Assembly: GCA_947463775.1 (NCBI GenBank)
Contig: CANHVD010000448.1
Coordinates: 1-5,422, forward strand
From: Planctomycetaceae bacterium
GTDB lineage: Bacteria > Planctomycetota > Planctomycetia > Planctomycetales > Planctomycetaceae
DNA length: 5,422 nt
Direction of reading: 5' to 3'
The translations under genes and the position numbers were made by a program. The notes beneath the pieces were generated by a model. It was not told the DNA's origin. It saw only the letters and a program-made list of their open reading frames with translations, and did no database searches. Of the stretch, positions 1 through 5,422 are shown in pieces (position 1 is the stretch's first letter; the number at the start of each line of letters is the position of its first letter).

Positions 1-884
1 AGCCAGCCGTTGTTGGCGGCGGCTGAGATCATCGCGTATTCGCCGGAAACCTGATACGCAAAAGTTGGTACGCCGAATTCGTCTTTCACGCGTCGCACAA
101 TATCCAGATACGGCATGCCAGGTTTGACCATGACCATGTCGGCACCTTCGGCGATGTCCAAAGCAACCTCACGAATGGCCTCATTCGTATTGGCCGGATC
201 CATCTGATAAGTCCGCTTGTCGCCTCCGCCAAGATTCTTTGCAGAGCCGACGGCATCTCGGAATGGACCGTAGAACGCGGACGCATACTTTGCCGAGTAG
301 GCCATAATCTGAACGTTGTGATAGCCAGCCTTGTCGAGCGATTCGCGAATCGAGCGGACTCGACCGTCCATCATGTCAGACGGTGCAATGATGTCGCATC
401 CTGCTTTAGCCTGATTGATCGCCTGAAGATTCAAGGCGGCCAGGGTTTCGTCGTTGACAACGTAACCATCGCGAACCAGACCATCCTGACCGTGAGTCGT
501 GTAAGGATCTAAAGCAACATCGGCGATCAATCCAACGGACAGATTGGCGTCGCGAATGGCTCTCATCGCGCGGCAAATCAGGTTGTCCGGGTTGCGGGAT
601 TCTTCGCCATCGGGAGTTTTCTTTTCCTGTGGTGTCACAGGGAAAATTGCGATGGCAGGAATTCCCAGGTCCACGGCCTTCCGTGCTTCTTCGACAAAGA
701 CATCGACGGAATAACGAGTCACCCCGGGCATTGACGCCACTGGGACTCGCTGCCCAGTTCCTTCGACAACAAATACGGGCCAGATCAGATCATTGACGGT
801 CACTTCATGCTCACGAACAAGCCGACGGGACCATTCCGCGCGACGATTTCGACGCAGACGAGTGAAAGGGAATTCAGGGTTCAT
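1..884 (-). CDS. hemB: Delta-aminolevulinic acid dehydratase (porphobilinogen synthase), 3' end cut by window edge
   Basis: This enzyme condenses two molecules of 5-aminolevulinate to porphobilinogen, the first common step of cytoplasmic tetrapyrrole (heme) synthesis. The visible 294 residues start MNPEFPFTRLRR and stay open to the left edge; family members are about 320-340 residues, so only the C-terminal tail is missing. Family signatures are all present: the metal-site segment DVALDPYTTHGQDG (residues 122-135), the first active-site lysine in MAYSAKYASAFYGPFRDA (Lys199), the Schiff-base lysine in MVKPGMPYLD (Lys254) and YQVSGEYAM (278-285). The zinc-binding cysteines of E. coli or animal enzymes are replaced by Ala124, Asp126 and Asp134, the Mg-type pattern known from Pseudomonas. 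The ATG at 884-882 has a weak GAGAAG ribosome site 9 bases upstream (899-894). No other in-frame start exists before the upstream stop at 926-924, which is the stop codon of the DUF1080 gene. The 39-base gap suggests co-transcription with that gene. Confidence 0.97.
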   Translation of the reverse strand, partial: MNPEFPFTRLRRNRRAEWSRRLVREHEVTVNDLIWPVFVVEGTGQRVPVASMPGVTRYSVDVFVEEARKAVDLGIPAIAIFPVTPQEKKTPDGEESRNPDNLICRAMRAIRDANLSVGLIADVALDPYTTHGQDGLVRDGYVVNDETLAALNLQAINQAKAGCDIIAPSDMMDGRVRSIRESLDKAGYHNVQIMAYSAKYASAFYGPFRDAVGSAKNLGGGDKRTYQMDPANTNEAIREVALDIAEGADMVMVKPGMPYLDIVRRVKDEFGVPTFAYQVSGEYAMISAAANNGW

Positions 885-923
885 TATGAACGGCTTCTCT
901 ACAAAATGCTCAGGAGTGTCGAG

Positions 924-2333
924 TTACTGCTTTGTCTTGACGGTGACCAGTTTATCGGCTGGTTCCTCTGTAAGCAGCAGACTACGGAAGTGATATTCCT
1001 GAGGCTGCCCATTACTGTGGAGCTGAAGTCCCAACTGACAGGCCTGAAGCATTTCAGGCTTATCTGTGAAATCAAAAACTTCTTCGCCGTTGGCTGCGAA
1101 ACGAATTCGATCACCGCGGACCAGAATTTCAATCTGATTCCACTGGCCTTTCTTCTCCAATTCATTTCCGCGGCCAACCGGGGCCACGCGATTTCGGCGA
1201 TGAGCATCCCAGATGCCCCAGTCATGACAGAACATCAGCAACGGACCTTTGAAGCCGAACTTGTTTTCGCCTTCATCCGTAAATTGTTCACCAAGAGCGG
1301 CCACCGCCGAGTGCATTGTGGAGTGCTTGTCGCTCATCGTCTGCTTTACTTCGAGCAGCATTCGGAAGTTGCGATACTTCTTCGCCGTAAACAGATAGGT
1401 GCTGCTGGCAACTTTGTCATCGTTGGCACCGCGAATCATGCCATGCTTCACAGACCAGCGAGTTTCATCTCCTGACCAGCCCGACAGATCTTTGCCATTA
1501 AAGAGATGCTGAACAGTTTCGGTTTTTGGGATACGTGATTCGACACTCAGAGGTTCAGAGAAGTCCGTTTCTGGTTTCTCCAGGTTCAGTTCCTTGATCC
1601 ATGTGTTGCGATACCGAACATCATGGCCTTCGCATTGCAGCTTGATTCCGCCCGGCGTATCCGTGATTCCTTTTCCACCGTCATTGCCGCCATCGATACC
1701 TGAATTAGGGCCGCCCCAGACCTGATTGATTTCAAAGTTGTGATGTACTTTCTGGCCGTTGAAGTAAACCGTCGCCCGAGCTTTCTCAACGCGCTGACCG
1801 TCTTTGAATCGAGCGGCTCGGAAGACAACATCGTAGGAGTTCCAGCTTCCTCGACCGTTGTATGCGTAATAAGGTGACTCGGTCTCGTTGATGATAGCCG
1901 CCATCCCGTGTGGAGTATCATCGCCATCGAGAACCTGAATCTCGTGACGGTTCTGAAGATAGACTCCACTGTTGCCACCGGGATTCATGATCAGCAACTC
2001 AATGTGCAGGCGGAAATCGCGATACTCTTTTTTGGTCACAATATCGGCTGCCCCGAATCGTCCGCCTGCGGCCGCTGGGTCATCCGTCATGACAGCGGTG
2101 CCGCCATCAACCGGGTCGTCAACGATTTTCCATTTAATCGGGAGAGAGGATTTGAATCCGGGGCCCTGCCAGTACGTCCATTTCTCGTCCAGCATCTCGC
2201 GAGAACCATCGATCAGCATTTCAGCGCCTTCGATCGGTGCTGCTCCCACACCGACATCGGCACGACAAATCGAGTTAAGGGCTGAAAGTCCGATGATCAG
2301 GGTTGCTATCCAGACCGGTCGACGTGAGACCAT
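924..2333 (-). CDS. Secreted protein with two DUF1080 (3-keto-disaccharide hydrolase) domains
   Basis: The protein is 469 residues and probably exported. An N-terminal signal peptide is visible: basic MVSRRP, hydrophobic WIATLIIGLSAL, likely cleavage after CRA near residue 25. It holds two tandem jelly-roll, lectin-like DUF1080 domains (PF06439). Domain 1 (about 38-252) carries the hallmarks GNSGVYLQNRHEIQVLD (120-136), a Gly/Asn/Asp-rich loop GGPNSGIDGGNDGGKG (207-222) and the closing GGIKLQCEGHDVRYRNTWIKEL (strand from 228). Domain 2 (about 273-455) opens with LFNGKDLSGW (277-286) and ends with GQWNQIEILVRGDRIRF (396-412) and LGLQLHSNG (434-442). Its middle (340-385) lacks the GNSG..Y..QVLD motif, so it may be a binding rather than catalytic domain. 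Known relatives bind or cleave (3-keto-)glycosides in the periplasm; the substrate here cannot be read from sequence. The ATG start is supported by GGAG 9 bases upstream. It precedes hemB on the same strand and is divergent from the gene at 2547. Confidence 0.9.
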   Translation of the reverse strand: MVSRRPVWIATLIIGLSALNSICRADVGVGAAPIEGAEMLIDGSREMLDEKWTYWQGPGFKSSLPIKWKIVDDPVDGGTAVMTDDPAAAGGRFGAADIVTKKEYRDFRLHIELLIMNPGGNSGVYLQNRHEIQVLDGDDTPHGMAAIINETESPYYAYNGRGSWNSYDVVFRAARFKDGQRVEKARATVYFNGQKVHHNFEINQVWGGPNSGIDGGNDGGKGITDTPGGIKLQCEGHDVRYRNTWIKELNLEKPETDFSEPLSVESRIPKTETVQHLFNGKDLSGWSGDETRWSVKHGMIRGANDDKVASSTYLFTAKKYRNFRMLLEVKQTMSDKHSTMHSAVAALGEQFTDEGENKFGFKGPLLMFCHDWGIWDAHRRNRVAPVGRGNELEKKGQWNQIEILVRGDRIRFAANGEEVFDFTDKPEMLQACQLGLQLHSNGQPQEYHFRSLLLTEEPADKLVTVKTKQ

Positions 2334-2546
2334 TGCGGAATACTCCGGAAGTCAGGTGGGAGAGATGGTGGAAGTTAGGTATGTATGCGAATACGTTGAA
2401 CAGTCGGAGAAAATGGCCAGCTGCTTTACGTGTTCACTTGGGCAGCGATTGTGGTCAGAACGGCACCGAACTGCAAACCACACAGCGGTTCGCTAGAACT
2501 GCTGGCAGCCAAAAACAACACTCATCAATTTTTGCCTGGAACTTCA
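2334..2546. other. Divergent intergenic region (promoters for both directions expected)
   Basis: These 213 bases separate two genes transcribed away from each other, so at least one promoter per strand should lie here. I find no convincing -35/-10 pair. The best minus-strand candidate, TTCAAC then TAACTT with a 17-base spacer (about 2360-2400), matches consensus poorly. A small imperfect hairpin (GCAAACC at 2473-2479 pairing with GGTTCGC at 2487-2493, one G-U pair) would lie in the leader of the plus-strand gene; its role is unknown. There is no recognisable operator, riboswitch or RNA gene. Confidence 0.5.
2343..2346 (-). promoter_or_regulatory. Ribosome binding site of the DUF1080 gene
   Basis: On the minus strand GGAG (within TCCGGAGT) lies 9 bases before the ATG at 2333-2331. 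This supports that start, which also gives a well-formed signal peptide. Confidence 0.6.
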
Positions 2547-3437
2547 ATGGGGAAAGCAACACAGATTGCAAAACGATCAGGGTGCTTTCTTAACAAAGCA
2601 CTGGTCCTGGTGTTGGTAGTGTTTCAGATGGTTACCGGTGCTTTGGCTCAGGACAGCTCAGAGCTTGTCGTTTCGCAGTTGGGAGATCTGCCGGTTGTCA
2701 TTTCTGCTCCGCACGGAGGAAATTTGGAGATTCCAGGAGTGCCTCCAAGGGAAGGTGAAGGGTTGGATGCAGGACCGGCGGGATTTCGAGTTGTCCGTGA
2801 TGGAGGTACAGAAGAGCTGGCTCTGGAAGTGGCGAGGCAACTGGCCGAGCGAATGAAGGGGCGACCGTCGTTTGTGATATCACGCGTCCATCGGCGTTAT
2901 GTCGACTTCAATCGGCCTCCTGAGATTGCTGTTGAGCACGCGCGGGCGCGGGTTGTCTATGATCAATACCATACGGCGGTTGCTGATGCCGTTCGGACTA
3001 TTCGTGAGAAACACATGTTCGGTCTGTTGATCGATATCCATGGACAGGGTTCGTCGGCGGAAACGGTTTACCGAGGTACATCGAACGGACTTACGATGTC
3101 AGGCCTGCGCAAACAGTATGGCGAGGAGTTTCATGTCGGAGAGAACTCTTTGCTGGCGTTACTGAAGAAGCGAAACTGGAAGGTGCATCCGGATCCGTTC
3201 GATGGAAAAGAGCAGGCTGGGTTTACCGGCGGCCATATCGTTCGAGCTTACGGAAGCCACCGGTCCGATGGCATTGACGCGATTCAGCTGGAACTCGGCG
3301 GCAACTATCGCAAGACTGCTGTTCGTGAACGAATTGCCCGGGAAATGGCGGATGCGATTGCAGAGTACATTGAACGGGTCAGGAAAGCTTCTGAGAAGAA
3401 GGCTGATCAAGCACTGCTTCAACTCAAAAAGGAGTGA
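2547..3437 (+). CDS. Secreted N-formylglutamate amidohydrolase-superfamily protein (probable zinc hydrolase)
   Basis: The protein is 296 residues. The fold resembles the FGase family (PF05013), zinc-dependent hydrolases acting on acyl-amino acid or peptide-like bonds. Visible motifs: VISAPHGGN (51-59, likely metal ligand His56), DGGTEELA (85-92), SRVHRRYVDFNR (112-123, the family's R..vD.NR motif), LLIDIHGQG (160-168, Asp163 and His165) and IQLELGG (246-252, Glu249 as candidate catalytic acid). A signal peptide is clear: basic start (K9, R10, K17), hydrophobic ALVLVLVVFQMV (18-29), cleavage probably after GALAQ near 35. The ATG at 2547 is chosen because it places the hydrophobic core near the N terminus. 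A GTG at 2430 would add 39 unlikely residues before it. The ribosome site (GGA, 2538-2540, 6-base spacer) is weak. Classical FGase works in cytoplasmic histidine catabolism, so this exported version probably has another substrate. It is followed by a coupled EthD gene. Family placement is likely; the substrate is unknown. Confidence 0.85.
   Translation: MGKATQIAKRSGCFLNKALVLVLVVFQMVTGALAQDSSELVVSQLGDLPVVISAPHGGNLEIPGVPPREGEGLDAGPAGFRVVRDGGTEELALEVARQLAERMKGRPSFVISRVHRRYVDFNRPPEIAVEHARARVVYDQYHTAVADAVRTIREKHMFGLLIDIHGQGSSAETVYRGTSNGLTMSGLRKQYGEEFHVGENSLLALLKKRNWKVHPDPFDGKEQAGFTGGHIVRAYGSHRSDGIDAIQLELGGNYRKTAVRERIAREMADAIAEYIERVRKASEKKADQALLQLKKE
3431..3434 (+). promoter_or_regulatory. Ribosome binding site deciding the EthD-like start
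   Basis: AAAAAGGAG (3426-3434) lies in the last codons of the upstream gene. Three starts follow in frame: GTG 3434, ATG 3437 and ATG 3440. The GTG overlaps the GGAG and ATG 3437 is only 2 bases from it, so ATG 3440, with a 5-base spacer, is the best start. Confidence 0.7.
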
Positions 3438-3439
3438 TG

Positions 3440-3769
3440 ATGTATCGACTAACGGTGCTCTATGGGCATCCCGCGAATCGTGATGAATTTCTGCGTTACT
3501 ATCGCGAAGTACATCTTCCGATTGCAAAAAGAATGCATGGTTTTAAGGGCTGGACGATCGGCCTGTGCGAGCCAGTAGCACCCGGTGAGAAGCCACCCTA
3601 TTTCATGATCGTGGGACTCTACGCCGAAACTCGAGAAGCCATCGATACGATATTGGCATCGCCCGAGGGCAAAGCATCAATTGCTGATGTAGAGAATTTC
3701 GCCACGGGCGGCGCGACGTTTTTCTTTGATCGGGAGGAAGTGCTGATCCCGGTCTTGCTGAATGCTTAG
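3440..3769 (+). CDS. EthD-family small dimeric alpha+beta barrel protein
   Basis: The protein is 109 residues, beginning MYRLTVLYGHPANRDEF, and matches the EthD family (PF07110, about 100 residues, ferredoxin-like alpha+beta barrel). Typical features are the first strand YRLTVLYG (2-9), the helix with YYREVHLPIAKRM (20-32, conserved His25), GFKGWTIG (34-41), the strand PPYFMIVGLY (52-61), the segment AIDTILASPEGK (67-78) carrying the usual 'hundreds of bases per codon' type S.E.....D pattern, and a final GGATFFFDRE strand (90-99). EthD was named from an ethyl tert-butyl ether degradation cluster, but most members have no assigned reaction. No signal peptide is seen, so it is probably cytoplasmic, unlike its exported partner upstream. 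The ATG at 3437 overlaps the upstream TGA (3435-3437) by one base, and ATG 3440 starts 2 bases after it, so the two genes form a translationally coupled pair. Transcription probably ends at the hairpin that begins 14 bases after the stop. Confidence 0.88.
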   Translation: MYRLTVLYGHPANRDEFLRYYREVHLPIAKRMHGFKGWTIGLCEPVAPGEKPPYFMIVGLYAETREAIDTILASPEGKASIADVENFATGGATFFFDREEVLIPVLLNA

Positions 3770-3783
3770 TGATGGAACGAGTC

Positions 3784-3832
3784 CCGTCGGCGGAGCGACG
3801 GGCGTACTGTACACCCGTCGCTCCGCCGACGG
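3784..3832. repeat. Perfect 19-bp inverted repeat with self-palindromic arms (REPIN-like; possible shared 3' hairpin)
   Basis: The left arm CCGTCGGCGGAGCGACGGG (3784-3802) is the exact reverse complement of the right arm (3814-3832), separated by 11 bases. Inside the spacer, GTA (3804-3806) and TAC (3810-3812) can extend the stem past one C/A mismatch. Each arm is itself a hairpin: CCGTCG (3784-3789) with CGACGG (3796-3801), and again 3815-3820 with 3827-3832, each with a 6-base loop. It lies between two convergent genes, 14 bases after one stop and 8 bases after the other. No T-rich tail follows on either strand, so a classical intrinsic terminator is not supported. A REP-doublet (REPIN) or a structured 3' boundary is an inference. 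Confidence 0.85.
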
Positions 3833-3840
3833 AATTTAAT

Positions 3841-5422
3841 TCAATTCACCGGCTGCGACGATCGCAGATACGCAAACAAGTCGCGCAGTTGCTGGTCAGT
3901 CAGTGCCTTGAGTGCTCCTTCCGGCATCACGGATTGCGGGATGACTTTCATCTCTTCAATCTCATCCTGCTTGAGAATCACGTTCTGACCATCGACACCT
4001 CGAAGAATCACAACCTGGCTGTCCTTGTCGGCAAGAAACCCGTTGAGCACTCTGCCATCCACGGTGACGACGACATGATTTTCGAAGCCTTCGCGAATTT
4101 CCAGGCTGGGGTTAATCACGCTGCTCAGAATGCGTTCCAGATTTGAACGAGCAAATGGCGTCAGGTCCGGACCGATTCGCCCGCCTTCATCAAACAGTAA
4201 ATGGCATCGACCACAGTTCTGCATAAACAGCGGCTTGCCGGCACGAGGATTACCAGAACCGGCTCCCAGAATTCCATTGAGACGTGCCGTCTCGGCCTGA
4301 ACCTGAGCGGGCGACAATCCAACGATTTCTCCCCAGAGTTTTTCAACAGAAGTTTTGATGCTGTCATCACTGTGCATCAGCATTTTTCGAAGCGCCGAAT
4401 TCGAAACCTGCTCTTTGGAAATCGCTCCGGATTCGACTGCCGCCAGCAACTGTTTTGACCAACTGGTGCGACTGACCAGCATTGCCTCGGCCGCCAGTTG
4501 AGGTTCCTCCGGCAGTGTTGCATAGCGAGCTGTAACATCGGCGGCGATATCCGCTGCATCATAGTTCTGCAACGCGGCGAAGAGCGTTCCCAGGATCGCA
4601 GGATCCTTTTCGGTCTTCAGCAGTTCCCGCAGAACGATAAGCAGGTCCGCCTGATGAGTCTGACCGCAGATCTCAATCAACTGTCTCCGAACATCCTTCG
4701 GAGCGGCCGGATCTCGAATCGTTTTCACCGCTTCAGCAATCGCATCTGGCTGAGCCTGACGGAATCGCAGCGCCAACGATCCGCCGCCGCTTTTGGCCAG
4801 AGCCTGTACAAGCTCGTCAGGAATTCCCGCCAGACTACGACCCTGAAACGCGTCTTCGAAACCCTTCAACATCCGCTCGGCACTGGATTTGTCCGGGGCG
4901 GAGTTCAGCAGCGAGGCCGCACTCAGAAGATCCTCGCGACTTCCGGCCAGTGCATAACGTTTCATCAAACGTTCGGCCACATGCTGAGCCACGAGCGGTC
5001 GTTGCCACGTCGCTGGCTCGGCAAGGAGTTCCTTTGCGATTTTGTCTACAGCCGCTTGCCCGACCTGCGATTCAATAGCCCACCAGATTAATAATGGCTG
5101 ATGAATGTCGGCCGCGTCTTCATCGTACTTCAGCAATTCACGAATGATCGGCAGAGCCAGGTCCGGCGGAAGTCTTCGAGCCGAACAGGCCATCTGTTTG
5201 CGAACATCGAGATACGCCTCCGATTGAGCTGCTTTGGCGATTGCAGCCGCCACCTTGTCCGAAGTGGACTTAGGATCGCAGACGATGCGAACGGTCCAGG
5301 CTCGCACGAACGGTTCACTGTGGCTGAGCAATTTGACGGCCACGTCATCGGTCAAGCCGCCGGAGACATTCAATGCCCACAGTCGTTCAAGTGCCGCCTG
5401 CCCCGTTGATGTTTCCAGTGCC
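3841..5422 (-). CDS. C-terminal part of a HEAT-repeat / cytochrome c (Pirellula/Verrucomicrobium-type heme-binding) protein, 5' end cut by window edge
   Basis: The frame is open from the right edge (first visible residues ALETSTGQAALERLWALNV) to TGA at 3843-3841, giving 526 visible residues. The first 370 or so are alpha-helical repeats of HEAT type, for example LLSHSEPFVRAWTVRIV and VRRQLIEICGQT. The last 135 match the 'putative heme-binding domain, Pirellula/Verrucomicrobium type' (TIGR02603): GKPLFMQNCGRCHLLFDEGG with the CxxCH heme site at 4215-4201, then GPDLT, SVINPSLEIREGFENH, a beta-rich insert (VDGRVLNGFLADKD), the probable axial-ligand methionine in SVMPEGALKALT and the final helix LRDLFAYL. 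Full-length relatives usually begin with a sugar-dehydrogenase-like beta-propeller (TIGR02604), so a periplasmic electron-transferring dehydrogenase is inferred. That N-terminal half is outside the window. A TTG at 5373 is not the start, because the frame continues upstream with good HEAT-like sequence. Confidence 0.92.
   Translation of the reverse strand, partial: ALETSTGQAALERLWALNVSGGLTDDVAVKLLSHSEPFVRAWTVRIVCDPKSTSDKVAAAIAKAAQSEAYLDVRKQMACSARRLPPDLALPIIRELLKYDEDAADIHQPLLIWWAIESQVGQAAVDKIAKELLAEPATWQRPLVAQHVAERLMKRYALAGSREDLLSAASLLNSAPDKSSAERMLKGFEDAFQGRSLAGIPDELVQALAKSGGGSLALRFRQAQPDAIAEAVKTIRDPAAPKDVRRQLIEICGQTHQADLLIVLRELLKTEKDPAILGTLFAALQNYDAADIAADVTARYATLPEEPQLAAEAMLVSRTSWSKQLLAAVESGAISKEQVSNSALRKMLMHSDDSIKTSVEKLWGEIVGLSPAQVQAETARLNGILGAGSGNPRAGKPLFMQNCGRCHLLFDEGGRIGPDLTPFARSNLERILSSVINPSLEIREGFENHVVVTVDGRVLNGFLADKDSQVVILRGVDGQNVILKQDEIEEMKVIPQSVMPEGALKALTDQQLRDLFAYLRSSQPVN

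Noticed and set aside
807..1475. A 222-codon open frame on the plus strand
   Set aside because: It lies antisense to hemB and the DUF1080 gene, both of which are clear by family motifs. Its translation shows no recognisable domain, so it is treated as a shadow.
2473..2493. Small leader hairpin as a riboswitch or attenuator
   Set aside because: It has only 7 imperfect base pairs, with no conserved riboswitch core and no leader peptide, so chance is the simpler explanation.
1972..2496. A 174-codon plus-strand frame running from inside the DUF1080 gene into the divergent intergenic region
   Set aside because: It is mostly antisense to a real gene, and its translation lacks any recognisable motif.
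2430..2546. GTG start at 2430 for the amidohydrolase-like gene
   Set aside because: It would place 39 unstructured residues ahead of an otherwise standard signal peptide and is a non-ATG start, so the ATG at 2547 is preferred.
3784..3840. Classical rho-independent terminator
   Set aside because: The stem is strong, but the base-paired region is followed by AATTTAATTCAATT on the plus strand and by GGACTCGTTCC on the minus strand. Neither is a T-rich run.
4498..5091. A 197-codon open frame on the plus strand
   Set aside because: It is antisense to the HEAT/cytochrome gene, its translation is Arg- and Ser-rich with no domain, and no good start context supports it.

Overview
The window looks like a piece of a planctomycete chromosome (phylum Planctomycetota), genus not determinable. 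The main evidence is the gene families present. One is a secreted protein with two DUF1080 (3-keto-disaccharide hydrolase) domains. Another is the C-terminal part of a large HEAT-repeat plus cytochrome-c-type protein ending in the 'Pirellula/Verrucomicrobium type' heme-binding domain. Both families are strongly expanded in Planctomycetes and Verrucomicrobia. Base composition is moderate and even, and no gene stands out as foreign.

Layout, left to right. (1) Positions 1-884, minus strand: hemB (porphobilinogen synthase), lacking only its last C-terminal residues, which lie beyond the left edge. (2) Positions 924-2333, minus strand: the secreted double-DUF1080 protein, which ends 39 bases before hemB on the same strand and is probably co-transcribed with it. 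(3) Positions 2334-2546: a 213-base divergent intergenic region that must hold promoters for both directions. (4) Positions 2547-3437, plus strand: a secreted protein of the N-formylglutamate amidohydrolase superfamily. It is translationally coupled to (5) positions 3440-3769, a small EthD-family protein. (6) Positions 3770-3840: a short convergent intergenic gap dominated by a perfect 19-bp inverted repeat whose arms are themselves small hairpins (REPIN-like). (7) Positions 3841-5422, minus strand: the C-terminal 526 residues of the HEAT/cytochrome c protein, which runs off the right edge.

How the genes fit together: hemB supplies heme precursors. The DUF1080 and cytochrome-domain proteins belong to the planctomycete envelope and periplasm repertoire usually associated with sugar and polysaccharide breakdown. 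The amidohydrolase-like and EthD-like pair forms its own two-gene unit with no evident pathway link to the flanks. I see no RNA gene, CRISPR array, transposase, prophage or defence system. The most unusual element is the nested palindrome between the convergent genes. I do not see a clear, previously undescribed multi-gene system here.
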